Assembly: GCA_943736015.1 (NCBI GenBank)
Contig: OX031064.1
Coordinates: 31,123,361 to 31,187,360, forward strand
Source of the DNA: Tridacna crocea
Lineage: Eukaryota > Mollusca > Bivalvia > Cardiida > Cardiidae
DNA length: 64,000 nucleotides
Direction of reading: 5' to 3'
The notes below the pieces were generated by a model, which saw only the letters and a program-made list of their open reading frames with translations, ran no database searches and had not been told where the DNA came from. The translations under genes were made by a program, and so were the position numbers. Numbering within the stretch: the stretch's first letter is position 1; each line of letters starts with the position of its first letter. Below are positions 22,936 to 34,055 of the stretch, piece after piece.

Positions 22936-24436
22936 TTATACCCCCAACAAAAAATTTGTGGGGGGTATACTGGAATCACTCCGTCTGTCCGTCCGTTCTG
23001 TTTTGTCCGGAGCATAACTTTGTCATCTTTTGATGAATCTTTCTCAAACATTGTGTACATCTTTGTCATAATATGCCATTGTGCACTTGTCATTTTCATG
23101 ATGATCGGTTGAAGTGTCTTGGAGTTATGGCCCTTGAAATAGTAAAAATAGGTTGGTTTTACTTTGTCTGTTCTCTAGCTTAAGGAATGTTCAACAAAAT
23201 TTCACCAAACTTCTTGAAAATGTATATGGGCATAAAATCTAGGCTAAGTTTGATTTCCAGTGAAGTCACATAAAGAATAGCTGAGTTACGGTCCATGAAT
23301 CAGTTAAAAAAAAAACAAGATTTTTTACTTTGTCTACTCTCTTACTCGAACAACGCGCTACGAAATTTCACCAAACTTTCTGAAAATGTTTGTGGGTACT
23401 AAGTCAAGGTCAAGTTCGATTTCCACCCTAATTACAGAAATAGTACCTGAGTTGTGGCCCTTGAATTAGTAAAAATAGGTTTTCTTTATTTTGACAGCTC
23501 TCTAACTGAAATTATTTCGGCAAAGAACATCAAATTTTCTGAAAATGTTAATAAGCATACAGAGCATTGGCGCTAAAAAATTACAGATGGCCCTAAAAAA
23601 ATATGTCTGAGGGGCCACCTGGCGCATTAAAAATACGAGCCATGCAATGTAGGTATGATGATTACTAGGGACAAATTCATCGGAAGTCTGTTTTGTTTGA
23701 ATCAATTTCACTACCGTGTGCATATGCGAGCAGAGTTGTCGTTCGTTAATCTCACCATACATGAATGTGAATGATCTGGAGTGCAAGAGAGTGCTGCAGT
23801 TTTATGGATCGTAATGGCAATCCTGATTGGCTTAGTACTTAATTAAAGTTGGGTTCCCCGAATTTTGAGCCAATGAGTTTCGTTTTCACAAACAGATAAT
23901 GGTTTCGAAAAGAAGAATTGTAAATCTAAACTAAGCTATTTTGGTCAAACAAAGCCAAAAGAGGCTAAGACAAATACCAAGCTCTCTGGGCAACCCAAAA
24001 AGCCGAAGTGAGATACTTCCTTTTTCTTTGGCCCTTGAAGCGCAGGAAATTCTTTGTTAATAAGAATCAATAAAACATGTAGCTAACTGCTAAATTATCA
24101 TACAAAATGTTTGATTTTTATTGGGTATTCTGTCTCTAGTCTATAATTATATTCAATTTATGTCCGAAATTCAGTCATGGCCCCATGTTGTAAAAGTGGC
24201 CCCACTGTTTGGGCTTGGACGGGCCATTGGCCCCATAAGGTAGAATGCTTGGCAGAACTCTGAGCATAACATCTAGGTCTAGTTTCCCCTGATTGGACTG
24301 AGATATTTCAGTAATAAAACCTATGACTTTTGAAACCTTAGGATTGGGAACTTTGTCATCTCCTCTGATGGCTTATTTATTTAGTGACAAGTATTTGCAA
24401 GGGGGTATTAATCACCTTTAGTGATAGCTCTAGTTG
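22936..24436. mobile_element. Mollusc-type element ATACCCCCAACAAA ... GTGATAGCTCTAGTT
   Basis: Begins TTATACCCCCAACAAAAAAT TTGTGGGGGGTATAC with CTGTCCGTCCGTTC and ends GGGGGTATTAATCACC TTTAGTGATAGCTCTAGTT. Internal ~170-180 bp blocks (TTTCACCAAACTT..GAAAATGT; AGTTATGGCCCTTGAA) repeat three times. It is split by an hAT-like insertion at 23560-24262. A shorter member is at 43978-44312. Confidence 0.68.
23560..24262. mobile_element. hAT-like remnant inserted in the preceding element
   Basis: Ends CAGAGCATTGGCGC and ...GCAGAACTCTG, flanked by a 6 bp duplication AGCATA (23554-23559, 24263-24268). Rich in GGCCC/GGGCC motifs like 16557-17315. An internal stretch at 23910-24030 reads like a diverged lead-in of the same hAT N-terminus with frameshifts. 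Confidence 0.55.
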
Positions 24437-24779
24437 GACTTGCGGTCAACTGCATAAAACTCTTGCTACTGTAACCCTTTAGATGCTGAATGTACCCTTT
24501 ATAAACTCATAGTGGGGGGTGGGGAGTCATTATGTTTCATTAAATTTTTATTACATATGTAAATAGGGCTGCACATATGCATAAGGTCTAATAGAATTGT
24601 TTTAAAATTGTCTGAGATTCATCTGGTTTGATGATTTCATTAAATTACTATTACTCAATTATCAGTCAGACTTGATTTTGTGTCCTTCCACTGGGAAATT
24701 TATGTTACCAACTGGAAATGAACTGAGATATTCAAAGGTAGCATTTCACATAATATATTTGTCATAGTCCAAACTGGAA

Positions 24780-24950
24780 TCTAAGCAGATCCGGAATCTG
24801 CCTAGACCAAATTAGAATTCTATTTTGGTCCAGACCAAATTAGAATTCTACTTTGGTCTAGACGGATTCCAGATCTGCCTAGACCAAATTAGGATTCCAG
24901 TTTGGCTAGGCAGATCCAGAATCTGCCTAGACCAAATTGGAATTCTTAAT
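24780..24950. repeat. Inverted/tandem repeat of GGAATCTGCCTAGACCAAAT
   Basis: Five alternating forward and reverse copies of a ~30 bp unit (TCTGCCTAGACCAAATTAGA / TTTGGTCTAGACGGATTCC), able to form several hairpins. Confidence 0.7.
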
Positions 24951-25488
24951 TTAAACCCAAAAATAAAAGAGGTTGTTAATCAGAAATTCAGAGTAAGAAT
25001 CAATTTTGAATGTTTTGCACTTAAGCAGGAAAAAAAATGTAGGAAATTGAGCAATTGGGGGAAAAAAAGATATTGCTTTAATTAGAAATACCTGTACCTC
25101 TTAGTTGTAAACATATGTGGAACTGTTTGATTTAATAAAAAGAAATCATGAAATAATCCAATATTAAAATACCGGTAGTAAGCATTTTTGGAATAGGAGA
25201 TTTTTTTTTGTAATTTCCTAAGAATTCTACCACAGAGTTTTAGTTGTAAACCTGTTTTATTTCTTTGTAGGATTGATATTATAAATAATATTAAAACAGC
25301 GATTACGTAAACGCTGTTTTAAAAATGAGAAAAATTATTAATGAATCGGGTAGAAATTATGATGGGAAAAGGAGAATCGTTCATAAATGGTAATTTATAA
25401 TATGTGATGGGTCAACCTGTCTACCTGGCACAAGTATGATGTGTGAAGACTAGTGAAAGTTGAAATTGTTAAAATATTGATAACCCTT

Positions 25489-27309
25489 TACCACTCAATG
25501 CTGACTCTAAACGAACCTGAGAAAGGAGCCTTTTGAAAACAATTTGCGGAAAAAAGAAAATTCTGGTAATTAGCATTTTTTAGCTCACCTGAGCACAACG
25601 TGCTCAAGGGGAGCTTTTAGGATCACCCGGTGTCCGTCGTCCGTCGTCCGTCGTGCGTCGTCAACAATTCTTTAAACATCAACTCCTCCTAAACCGCTGG
25701 GCGGATTTGGACCAAACTTGGCAGGAATGTTCCTTGGGAGGTCCTCTTTAAAAATTGTTCACAGAATTTGATTCCATCAAAAACTCTGGTTGCCATGGCA
25801 ACCAAATGGAATTTTTTAGCAAATTCTTTAAAAATCTTCTCCTCTGAAACCGCTGGTTGGATTTTGAAATAATTTCACAGATATGTTCCTTGGGTGACCC
25901 TTTTCAAAAATTGTTCGTGAAATTTTGATTCGTCAAAAAATGTGGCTCTGGTGAATGGGGGCTTCTTGCACTATACAGAAATGAAGGAATTCTTTAAAAA
26001 TCTTCTCCTCTGAAACCGCTGGTCGGATTTTGAAATAATTTCACAGATATGTTCCTTGGTTGACCCTTTTCAAAAATTGTTCGTGAAATTTTGATTGGTC
26101 AAAAAATGTGGCTCTGGTGAATGGGGGCTTCTTGCACTGTACAGCAATGAAGGAATTCTTAAAAAATCTTCTTCTCTGAAACCGCTGGTCAGATTTTGAA
26201 ATAATTTCACAGAGATGTTCATTGGGTGACCCTTTTCAAAAATTGTTCGCGAAATTTTGATTGGTCGAGAAACATGGCTCTGGTGAATGGGGGCTACTTG
26301 CACTATACAGAAATGAAGAAATTCTTAAAAATTCTTCTTCTCTGAAACCGCTGGCCAGATTTTAAAATAATTTCACACAGATGTTCCTTGGGTGACCCTT
26401 TTTTAAAAAATTGTTTGCGAAATTTTGATCCGTCAAGAAACATGGCTCTGGTGAATGGGGGCTTCTTGCACTATACAGAAATGAAGAAATTCTTAAAAAT
26501 TCTTCTTCTCTGAAACCGCTGGCCAGATTTTGAAATAATTTCACAGAGATATTCCTTGGGTGACCCTTTTCTAAAATTGTTCGCGAAATTTTGATTGGCC
26601 AAGAAACATGGCTCTAGTGAATGGGGGCTACTTGCACTAGATGGAAATGAAGAAATTCTTGAAAATTCTTCTTCTCTGAAATCCGTGGTCAGATTTTAAA
26701 ATAATCTGACAGAGATGTTCCTTTGGTGACCCTTTCCAAAAGCTGTACATATAATTTTGATCCGTCAAGAAACATGGCTCTTGTGAATGGGGGCTACTTG
26801 CACTATACGGACATGATGAAATTCTTTAAAATTTTCTTTCTCTGAAACCCCTGGTCAGATTTTGAAATAATTTCAGAGAGATGTTCCTTGGGTGACCCTT
26901 TTCAAAACTTGTTCGTAAATTTTGATCCATCAAGAAACATGGCTCTCGTGGATGGGGGTTACTTGCTCTTATACAGAAATGAAGAATTCTTAAAAATTCT
27001 TCTTTTTGAAACTGATGGTCAGATTTCGAAATGACTTTTACAGGTGACCTTTTGAAAACTGCTTGGCAAAATTATAAATTTGGTTCCAATGTTTCAACGC
27101 TAAAAAAGAAAAAAAAAAAATAGACTATGGTCATCTCAAAAATTCAGGTGAGCGATCCAGGGCCATCTTGGCCCTCTTGTTTCCTTTTCCCACGATATTT
27201 TCTACCTGATCAAAGAAAAAATGCTCAATCTTACCCACATTGAAATCTTTGTCTGCAAATGCTTTCAATTTGGACAAGGCTAAAAGTTTGTTGTCTGATA
27301 AAGGGTTAA
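25489..27309. repeat. TTAA MITE split at its palindrome by a 1.6 kb element
   Basis: Left half 25489-25579 runs from TAACCCTTTACCACTCAATG to GGTAATTAGCATTTT. The right half 27181-27309 resumes with CCTTTTCCCACGATATTTTC and ends TCTGATAAAGGGTTAA. Confidence 0.78.
25580..27180. mobile_element. Mollusc-type AGCTCACCTGAGC ... GGTGAGC element with internal ~150-170 bp tandem repeats
   Basis: Starts TAGCTCACCTGAGCACAACG with a TGTCCGTCGTCCGTCGTCCG block and ends CAGGTGAGCGATCCAGGGCC ATCTTGGCCCTCTTGTTT. About seven copies of a unit (TCTCCTCTGAAACCGCTGG ... GGTGAATGGGGGCTTCTTGC) lie at 25840-27010. Non-coding; stops in all frames. Inserted precisely in the core of a TTAA MITE. Confidence 0.75.
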
Positions 27310-27814
27310 TTGCCAAATTAGGTGTAAAAGTATGGATGTGTGATATCTTTTTGACCAATCACACATACAGGGACCATCTTACCAGATGACTAATTCTACC
27401 AAATAAAACTGAAATCTGGCAACCAAATGCCAAAATCAAAATTCTGTTCTGTATTGTTTGTTCCCCACACCCCAAGGATGCTTCTGATAAAGTTTTGTGA
27501 AATTCTGGCCAGTAGTTTCAGAGGAGATGTCATTTAAAGAAAATGTTGACAACACACGACAACAGACAAAGGACTTAGCCCCATCACAATAGCTCATCCT
27601 GGCATTTTGTGCCAGGTGAGCTAAAAATGTGTCAACAGAGACTTTAAACCCCAAATAAACAAACAAATCAATCACCTTTAGTAATAGTATGATTGCTACT
27701 CGTAAAAAAAAGAATTGTTTGGAGATGAGCAGGAAGGGGCGTGGGTATTGGTTTTTGTGATAGAAACCCGCCTCTAGTTTGGAATGTTTTATGTAATGTT
27801 TTTTGTGGTTTCAG

Positions 27815-27851
27815 TTGCTGATGGGACAGGTCATAGCAGTACTGAAAAAAG
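27815..27851 (+). CDS. Nested unrecognised gene, exon 4
   Basis: 37 bp micro-exon. Acceptor TTTTTTGTGGTTTCAG|TTGCTG, donor AAAAAAG|GTGAGT. It encodes LLMGQVIAVLKK and ends in phase 1. Both splice sites are near consensus and the phases fit exon 3 (or exon 2 if exon 3 is skipped) and exon 5. The hydrophobic, helical content continues into exon 5. Confidence 0.6.
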
Positions 27852-27899
27852 GTGAGTACCATTATCTTTTATGTCTATAATTGTATGGGCACTGTATTG

Positions 27900-28750
27900 T
27901 GTCCTTGAGCAAGACACATTTACTTCCCTTAGTACTGGAAAGTAACTGAAGTACCCAGGAAGCAGTGGTCTCCATCCCAACATGGCCAAAAAATGTGCTG
28001 ACTGGGATGCTGCGCAACAATACAAACAAACAAACACCAGTATTCAATATTTTGACACATAAAATGCCAGTATTCAATGTTTTGACCCATAAAATGCCAA
28101 TGTTCAATATTTAAATTTCATCAAAACCTAAACTGAATTGTTGGTGGTTTGTGGGTTATAAAAATTTTGACCCATAAAATGCCAGTATTCAATATTTGAA
28201 TCTCATCAAAACCTAAATTGAATTGTTGGTGGTTTGTGGGCTATCAATATTTTGACCCACAAAACTCCAGTATTCAATATTTTGACCCATTAACCCATTA
28301 CCACACAATCCCGACTTTTAACAACCCTGGGAAAAAAGCCTTTTGAAAACATTGAGGGAAAAGGAGAAAATGCTGGTAACCAGCATTTTCTCCTTTTTCC
28401 ACAATGTTTTCTACCCTTCCAAAATCAAAATTCAGTTTTTGATTCACATTTATTTTGTCGTCTGCAAATGCTTTCAATTTGGACTAGTCCAACATTTTGT
28501 CGTTTGGTAAAGAGTTAAACCAGTGTTCAATATTTTGATCCATTAAACACATATGTTCAATATTTTGACCCATTAAACACCAATCTTCAATATTTTGACC
28601 CGTAAAACGCCAGTATTCAATATTTTACCCATAAAACACCAGTATTCAATATTTTGACCCATAAAACGCCAGTATTCAATATTTTGACCCATTAAACACC
28701 AATGTTCAATATTTTGACCTATAAAATGTCAGTATTTAATATTTAAGAAT
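27900..28750. repeat. ~31 bp minisatellite CAATATTTTGACCCATAAAA with larger units
   Basis: Units of CCAGTATTCAATATTTTGAC CCATAAAACG type at 28035-28290 (with ~90 bp higher-order units containing TTGTTGGTGGTTTGTGGG) and at 28520-28745. A TTAA MITE separates the two blocks. Confidence 0.82.
28290..28518. repeat. TTAA MITE inserted in the minisatellite
   Basis: The flanks read TTTGACCCA-TTAA-[element]-TTAA-ACCAGTG. Neighbouring minisatellite units preserve the empty site TTTGACCCATTAAACACC, which shows directly that TTAA was duplicated. The core has mismatches on the left arm (ATTGAGGG). Confidence 0.88.
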
Positions 28751-28759
28751 GTTTAAGAA

Positions 28760-28905
28760 ATAATCTTCTTTCTACCATGGTATATCGTTCAATAAATCAC
28801 AGTTGTGAGTTATGCGGCGCAGTAAATAATCCACGAGGGCGATAGCATAGCTCACATTGTGGTTTATTGAACAATATACCACGGTAGAAAGAAGATTATT
28901 TCGAT
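28760..28905. repeat. Hairpin MITE, ~50 bp arms (CTACCATGGTATATCGTTCA)
   Basis: AATAATCTTCTTTCTACCAT ... and its inverse ACCACGGTAGAAAGAAGATT, with arms near-perfect to ATAAACCACA and a ~40 bp GC-richer loop (GCGGCGCAG...CGAGGGCGATAG). Confidence 0.8.
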
Positions 28906-28909
28906 TCTA

Positions 28910-29780
28910 ACAAGGCCAATTCTTAGTGAAATGCAAACAAGTTCAAACTTGGAGTAAAAACGCGGATGAAGATTACGTTCCATTGAATAACTCACTCATT
29001 GAATGACGTCACTCTACATGGATTGTTGCAGATTTTACCATGTTTTCCTTGCACTGTGTTTATAGAGCCAAAGTCGCGTGTCATGTTAGAATAATATTTA
29101 TATAAGACAGTGTGACATGTAATGTCACACAATTAATAACTGGTTCTTAGGTGAGCAGAATCAGGGCCTCATGTATGAAACCAGGAACATATTGGGACAG
29201 ATCAAGTTACTTTAATTACCGGTTTCTCAGTCAGTTTGTTATGAATATAACTATTATAAAAACAACTCTTTTTATAATCCAGGAACACCATAGTCTCAAG
29301 TACAGTTGTACCAAGTACCTGGAAGAATGCAGTTAGTAGAAAAAGACTGATTGTATCAAGTATGTAAACTATTTGACAGATCCTATCTCTCTATCTTGCA
29401 TGATTTAGGAGTCGTTGCCCTTTGTTGTTTTTGATACTTCAGTATGTCCGGAACATAGCACAAATACTCAAGGATTATCAATTTGAAACTTCCTAGGTAG
29501 ATAGATTTTGTGAAAAGTTCTGTATGTTAGAAACATTACTCTGGTAACAGAATAGACCCTGATCAGACATCTCCTACAGGGTCTACTCTGTTTGCCTATA
29601 GGATCTTTTAGCTTAAGGTTAACTATCTACCCTGAAAAAGTTTACGAGGTTCAGGCTATATTGAAAGAGGTATGTTATTGAATGTTTATGAGGAGTCAAA
29701 ATTATTCAAAAATTCAAAACAGGAAAATGGTTAAGTGTGGCTGTAGACAGTTAAAGCTATGCTACAAAATCATTCATATT
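28910..29780. other. No gene recognised
   Basis: AT-rich intronic DNA. 29535-29590 has an imperfect hairpin (AATAGACCCTGATC ... ACAGGGTCTACTC). No supported exon. Confidence 0.4.
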
Positions 29781-30142
29781 TATCATACCCCCGAAGGGCA
29801 GAATTATGTTATGCCTTTGGTTGTTATCTGTCTGTCAGTCCATTTGCAATTTTGTGTCTGCTCTGTATCTTTTGAACCGCATCATGGAAATTGAAACAAT
29901 TTGGCAGAAATATCAATCAAAATGAGAGGATGTGCAGAGCGTTGTTTGGCTAGGTTCAAGGTCAAGGTCACATTTGAAGGTCAAGTATCTTAATTAGTGT
30001 AAAGTTAGCGTATTTTGTGTCAGCTCTGTATCTCTTGAACTGCTTGAACAGATAAAAACTATTTGGCAGAAATATTAACCAAACTGAGAGGATGTGCAGA
30101 GCATCGGTTTCAGATGATTCGGTTCAAGGTCAAGGTTACCCT

Positions 30143-30371
30143 TTAACTCATTACCAAATGACAAAATTTTGGACTAGTCCAAATTGAAATCATTTGCAGA
30201 TGACAAAATAAATGTGTATCGAACTTTGAAATTTGATTTGGAAAGGGTAGAAAACATTGTGGAAAAAGGAGAAAATGATGGTTACCACCATTTTCTCTTT
30301 TTCCCACAGTGTTTCCAAAGGCTTTCTTTGTCTGGGTCGTTAAAAGTCGGGATTGTGTAGTAAAGAGTTGA
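30143..30371. repeat. TTAA MITE
   Basis: TTAACTCATTACCAAATGAC to GTGTAGTAAAGAGTTGA. The core centre GATGGTTACCACC carries different changes in each arm. Confidence 0.8.
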
Positions 30372-30675
30372 GGTCAAATTTCATACTGGTGTAAAGTAAG
30401 AACAGTTTGTGTCCACTCTGTATCTTTTGAGCCGCTTTACGTAAATGGTAACTATTTTTGTTAAATGTATCTATAATGATTGATATCAGAAATTCATTAT
30501 ATAACAAAAAAATCCTCACATTTCAATACCCTTGGGCGCATATTGCTACGCTTTGCAGTGCTCTTGTATAACTTTGATATTCAATTGTCCAAGACAAGAG
30601 GCAAACTGAAAACAAAAGATGAATTTCAGCCTCTTGTGTTTTGATTAATTCTAAATATGATATTTTGCTCTTTAG

Positions 30676-30824
30676 TAGATGCAAATGATTTACTTCAGGT
30701 GATGATGAAGATTACAGTGCATCAGAAGCAGAATCTGAGGAAATTTGCAGACCAAGTTCAAAACGCCAGAGATGGCCTAGATAAGAAGAATGTCTTCTCT
30801 CAAAAGAATTTAAGGAACATATAA
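30676..30824 (+). CDS. Nested unrecognised gene, last exon
   Basis: Acceptor TATTTTGCTCTTTAG|TAGATG. The first two bases complete the Val codon left by exon 4. The frame V-D-A-N-D-L-L-Q-V-M-M-K-I-T-V-H... runs 48 codons to TAA at 30822-30824, ending QKNLRNI. An AATAAA lies at about 30845. The product is strongly helical (RKFADQVQNARDGLDKKN). The whole gene would encode 143 codons including the TAG in exon 3. A competing acceptor 23 bp downstream gives an acidic frame that stops early and resembles a Myb/SANT-like segment; I consider it a shadow. No family recognised. Confidence 0.62.
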
Positions 30825-30980
30825 ACAGGAAAACCATCCCAGAAAATAAAGAAGCCAGAATTGTGATTAATAAGTTTGCCACCTTCAAAAACAGAAATAT
30901 CCATCAAATTAAGAGTAAAGTTCAACATCTGATCAAACTTTACAGTAAGCTTCATTAATGTTATGACACAAACTACAAGG

Positions 30981-31208
30981 GTTATCCAGAAATAATCCCA
31001 ACATTTTAGACACGTCCAAATTGAAAGCACTTGCAGACAACAAACTAAGCATAAATCAAAAATTGAAATTTGTTTCCATTAGGGTAGAAAGCATTGTGGG
31101 AAAAGGAAAAAATGCTGGTTACCAGCATTTTCTCCTTTTCTGACAATGTTTTCAAAAGGTTTCTATCCCTGATCCGTAAAAACCAAGGATTGTTTGGGAA
31201 AGGGTTAA
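30981..31208. repeat. TTAA MITE
   Basis: Left end eroded (GTTATCCAGAAATAATCCCA), core GCTGGTTACCAGC, right end TTGTTTGGGAAAGGGTTAA. It begins shortly after the nested gene's poly-A signal. Confidence 0.72.
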
Positions 31209-31547
31209 TAGATTTTTTTTTTGACTTTTAGATGATTATGTCAAAGGTCAAGGTCACAGTGACCAAGCATATGAGGGGGACATATATGTCTCACAAACAA
31301 TGCATATTTTCAAAACATCGAAAACATCAAAGGTTTATGATGTGTATGTAACAAATATACTGGGTGTATGATTGTCTCATGAGAAACATTGACTTGGAGA
31401 TATTTACTGTTTAGTTATCACTTGTTATGTATAGAACCTTGATAACATTAAATAATGAAATCAGTAAACTATGTTAAAATATTGAATATTGTTTGCGTTT
31501 TGATTTAGCCAAAAGCAGTCATCTTGGATTGAAAGTGGCATTGCTTT

Positions 31548-31775
31548 ACAGCGTTTTAGACGAACTCTATGACGATATTTAATTAGGATCCGACATCGGG
31601 TACAGAATTTACCCATAACACACCCCCTCCCCCCATTTCAAGGATTGTTACAATTGGGTATATGGGCAAATTCTGCGTATTTCTTACAGTGGAAGTGAAT
31701 GGAGAAATTTTTGTCCATCAACCGATTTTGACGAAATTTCGTCATAGAGTTGGTCTAAAAACTTTATACATTTTA
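31548..31775. repeat. MITE with TIR TTTTAGACSAACTCTATGAC
   Basis: GCGTTTTAGACGAACTCTAT GACGATATTT at 31550 and the inverse AAATTTCGTCATAGAGTTGG TCTAAAAAC at 31734-31762, with CCCCCTCCCCCC inside. Ends near 27 bp; duplication not clear. Confidence 0.65.
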
Positions 31776-31839
31776 AGATATGTTTCATTATGATCATTCG
31801 AAATATACTTGCAATATCAAGAAAAAGTCAGTGACATTG

Positions 31840-32470
31840 GCAGGTAGTAGTAGTAGAAATAGTGGTGGCAGTATTAGCAATAGTACATATAGAAGAAGTA
31901 TGAAAGTTGTCCCAGAATTACGTAGACTTTTGTTATAACTTTCATAGTAGTTAAGGCAGAAATAAACAATTTCGGGAGCTGTGAACATTATATCTTTTGC
32001 ACAAGTTTACAAAATTTCAGCGCGGTATCTTGTCAGATTCTACAAGCTCTGGAGATGGATAAGGGTGTCGGAAGCGGGGCAGTTTATGGGGACGTCATGA
32101 CGACGTTTGTATTTTTATCACGACAAAGTTTAATGTTAGGGCCCATGCTATCAACAAAGTCTCTATTGACCTCTACACACCTATATAAATGTGTACCTAC
32201 TGATAGAGCACATTCTTCATATTCGGATTCCATTTCATTATCTTAACCATCTCACTAAGCAGTAGTAGTTGAAGAAATAGTAGAAGAAGTAGTTGCAGCA
32301 GCAGCAGCAGCTGTATTAGTAGAAGTAGTAGTAGAAACATCAGCAGCAACAACACTGTTAAGGCAAGAAAGGGGGGTAATAGAATACGAGTAGTAGTTGT
32401 AGTAATGGTAGTAGTAGTAGTTGTAATAGTAGTAGTATCAGCATCAGCAGCAATAACAATGCCGCAAGGA
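31840..32470. repeat. (AGT)n/(AGC)n-type trinucleotide microsatellite region
   Basis: Interspersed AGTAGTAGT, AGCAGCAGC and AACAACA tracts at 31845-31870, 32260-32360 and 32390-32450. They create long low-complexity Leu/Val/Thr frames on both strands that are not genes. Confidence 0.85.
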
Positions 32471-32553
32471 AAAAAAAGGGTGGTAATTTCTCTACGGGGG
32501 TCCTTTCTCTTCATAAGGGGGTTATCTACTACAGCTAGAGGGGGCCCTTTTTC

Positions 32554-33439
32554 GGGTACAAGACAGTTCTCCGACAAGACAGTTCCCCGACACAAGTTTT
32601 GGAGACAGTTCCCCGACACTTTTGAAGACAGTTCCCCGACACTTTTATTTCATGGAAAATTACCTTTTATGCTGTAGAATTAACACAATTATAATTCATA
32701 ATCATGAGAAATTGAAATATTCGTGGATAATTGATGTTGTGATCGAATTATCTGTACCCTGTGAAGAAGATTGATATATATATAAAATGACGGGTAGCTC
32801 TATTTTCTCGTGGATGAATTCACAACGAATCACGACTGTATTAAACCTGGGAGAGTTTTAAGGGCACTTCTAGCCAGCATCAAAGTTGATAAAAGAATAG
32901 AGAGTATTTTGTTTTGATTCTATAAAGTCTTTAAATAATTTGTAGTTATCTGCTTTTCCCTGTTTCATAATACATGTAATAGGCCTACAGTAGAGAGGGC
33001 GGTGGTGGTGGGGGTTACTGAGGGAAATACCTGTTCTTTATCTTGTAAAGTCGAACAATTATACATGTACATTGTAGTTCTCTGTTTCTATTATTTAGAA
33101 TTTGGGAGAATGTACACGTATTTCGATAATGTCTTGATATTTTGTACGATAGCCTGTCAAATTGCTACATCAAACTAGGTAATAGACTTTACCAGTCTGA
33201 TCAAATGTAGGTACTCGATCGCCAATCTCATGTACAAAGACTTAAATTCGTCACAAAAGATCACTTATCCATAAAATCCTCCATCAAAAATTCCTTTTTA
33301 TGTACGATAAAATTTATTTTATTGTTTGACATTGAACAAAAGTGTCGGGGGAACTGTCTTCAAAAGTGTCGAGGAACTGTCTCCAGATCTGTCGGGGGAA
33401 CTGTCTCCAAAACTTGTGTCGGGGAACTGTCTTGAAACC
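32554..33439. mobile_element. Fold-back element A2 with tandem GACAGTTCCCCGACA terminal repeats
   Basis: Four 15-mers at each end (32561-32643; inverted 33343-33432), with the same spacers on both sides (CAAGTTTTGGA, CTTTTGAA). Outer ends GGGTACAAGACAG / GGTTTCAAGACAG. Flanks CCTTTTTC (32546-32553) and CCTTTTTT (33440-33447) form an 8 bp duplication with one mismatch. The interior is AT-rich and non-coding and differs from A1, so ends rather than bodies define the family. Confidence 0.83.
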
Positions 33440-33449
33440 CCTTTTTTCT

Positions 33450-33550
33450 ACGGTCTGGGGTCATTTCTCTACGTAGAATAATGACCCGGGTCATTCCTCT
33501 ACGTAGTAAAATGACCCGGGGGTCATTTTGTAAGGGGGGTCTTTTCTCTG
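33450..33550. repeat. Palindromic GGGTCATT...AATGACCC array flanking A2
   Basis: Copies of TCTCTACGTAG between GGGTCATT and AATGACCC at 33459-33540, with a related TTTCTCTACGGGGGTCC at 32488 left of A2. A2 therefore inserted into this array. Confidence 0.55.
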
Positions 33551-34055
33551 CATTACACCGGCTTCGAGGTAGCAGTTAGGTTAGATTAATAGTTGGGTGC
33601 TCAAGCATCTCTAAATAGTTTAAACAACGATTTAATTGTAACATGGTCGAGGCCCCTCCAGCAAGAACATACCCCGTCGATGCAAAGTTTAAGCTCGCAC
33701 CGAGAGGTGTTTATCTGCTATATATAGACCGCCTGTTCCATTTCAAGGAGAAATGGTTTTACTGAATTTGCATATTAACGTTCCATGAACGTTACATAAT
33801 TATGTACATGTATACATATGTATATACACATTACCTTATTTTTGCCGAGTGGACGCTTCCATTCTTGTGTGTTGTTTGTCCATTTTACGATTTAACATTT
33901 TTAGGGTGCCAGGTTGATATTAATCTCATTAGCTTAACATACATGTATATTGGCGTTCCTTTCGAGCAAACCGTGTAAACCCTGATGAGACACCGCGTTT
34001 CTTCTGGGATTGCACTTTTGCCTATGTCCAACAAATAGGACGCTATGCACAAATA

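Larger units (their letters stand above)
29795..31290. mobile_element. Mollusc-type element CATACCCCCGAAGGGC with GGTTCAAGGTCAAGGTC repeats, fragmented
   Basis: 29795 CATACCCCCGAAGGGCAG, CTGTCTGTCAGTCC, then repeats of TCTGTATCTYTTGAACYGC and GGTTCAAGGTCAAGGT at 29865, 30030 and 30410. A distal piece AAAGGTCAAGGTCACAGTGA CC...ATGAGGGGGACATAT is at 31243-31290. It is interrupted by a TTAA MITE at 30143, and the last exon of the nested gene lies between its pieces. Confidence 0.55.

Noticed and set aside
30699-30970. Acidic frame followed by a Myb/SANT-like segment (KRQRW..EE...FKEHI)
   Set aside because: It needs the weaker downstream acceptor and has an early stop. The frame from the acceptor at 30676 is open, phase-compatible and followed by a poly-A signal. 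The resemblance is judged coincidental.
32197-32677. Long frames rich in Thr/Leu or Val on both strands
   Set aside because: They are trinucleotide microsatellites and the end of fold-back element A2 read through; no codon bias or splice context.
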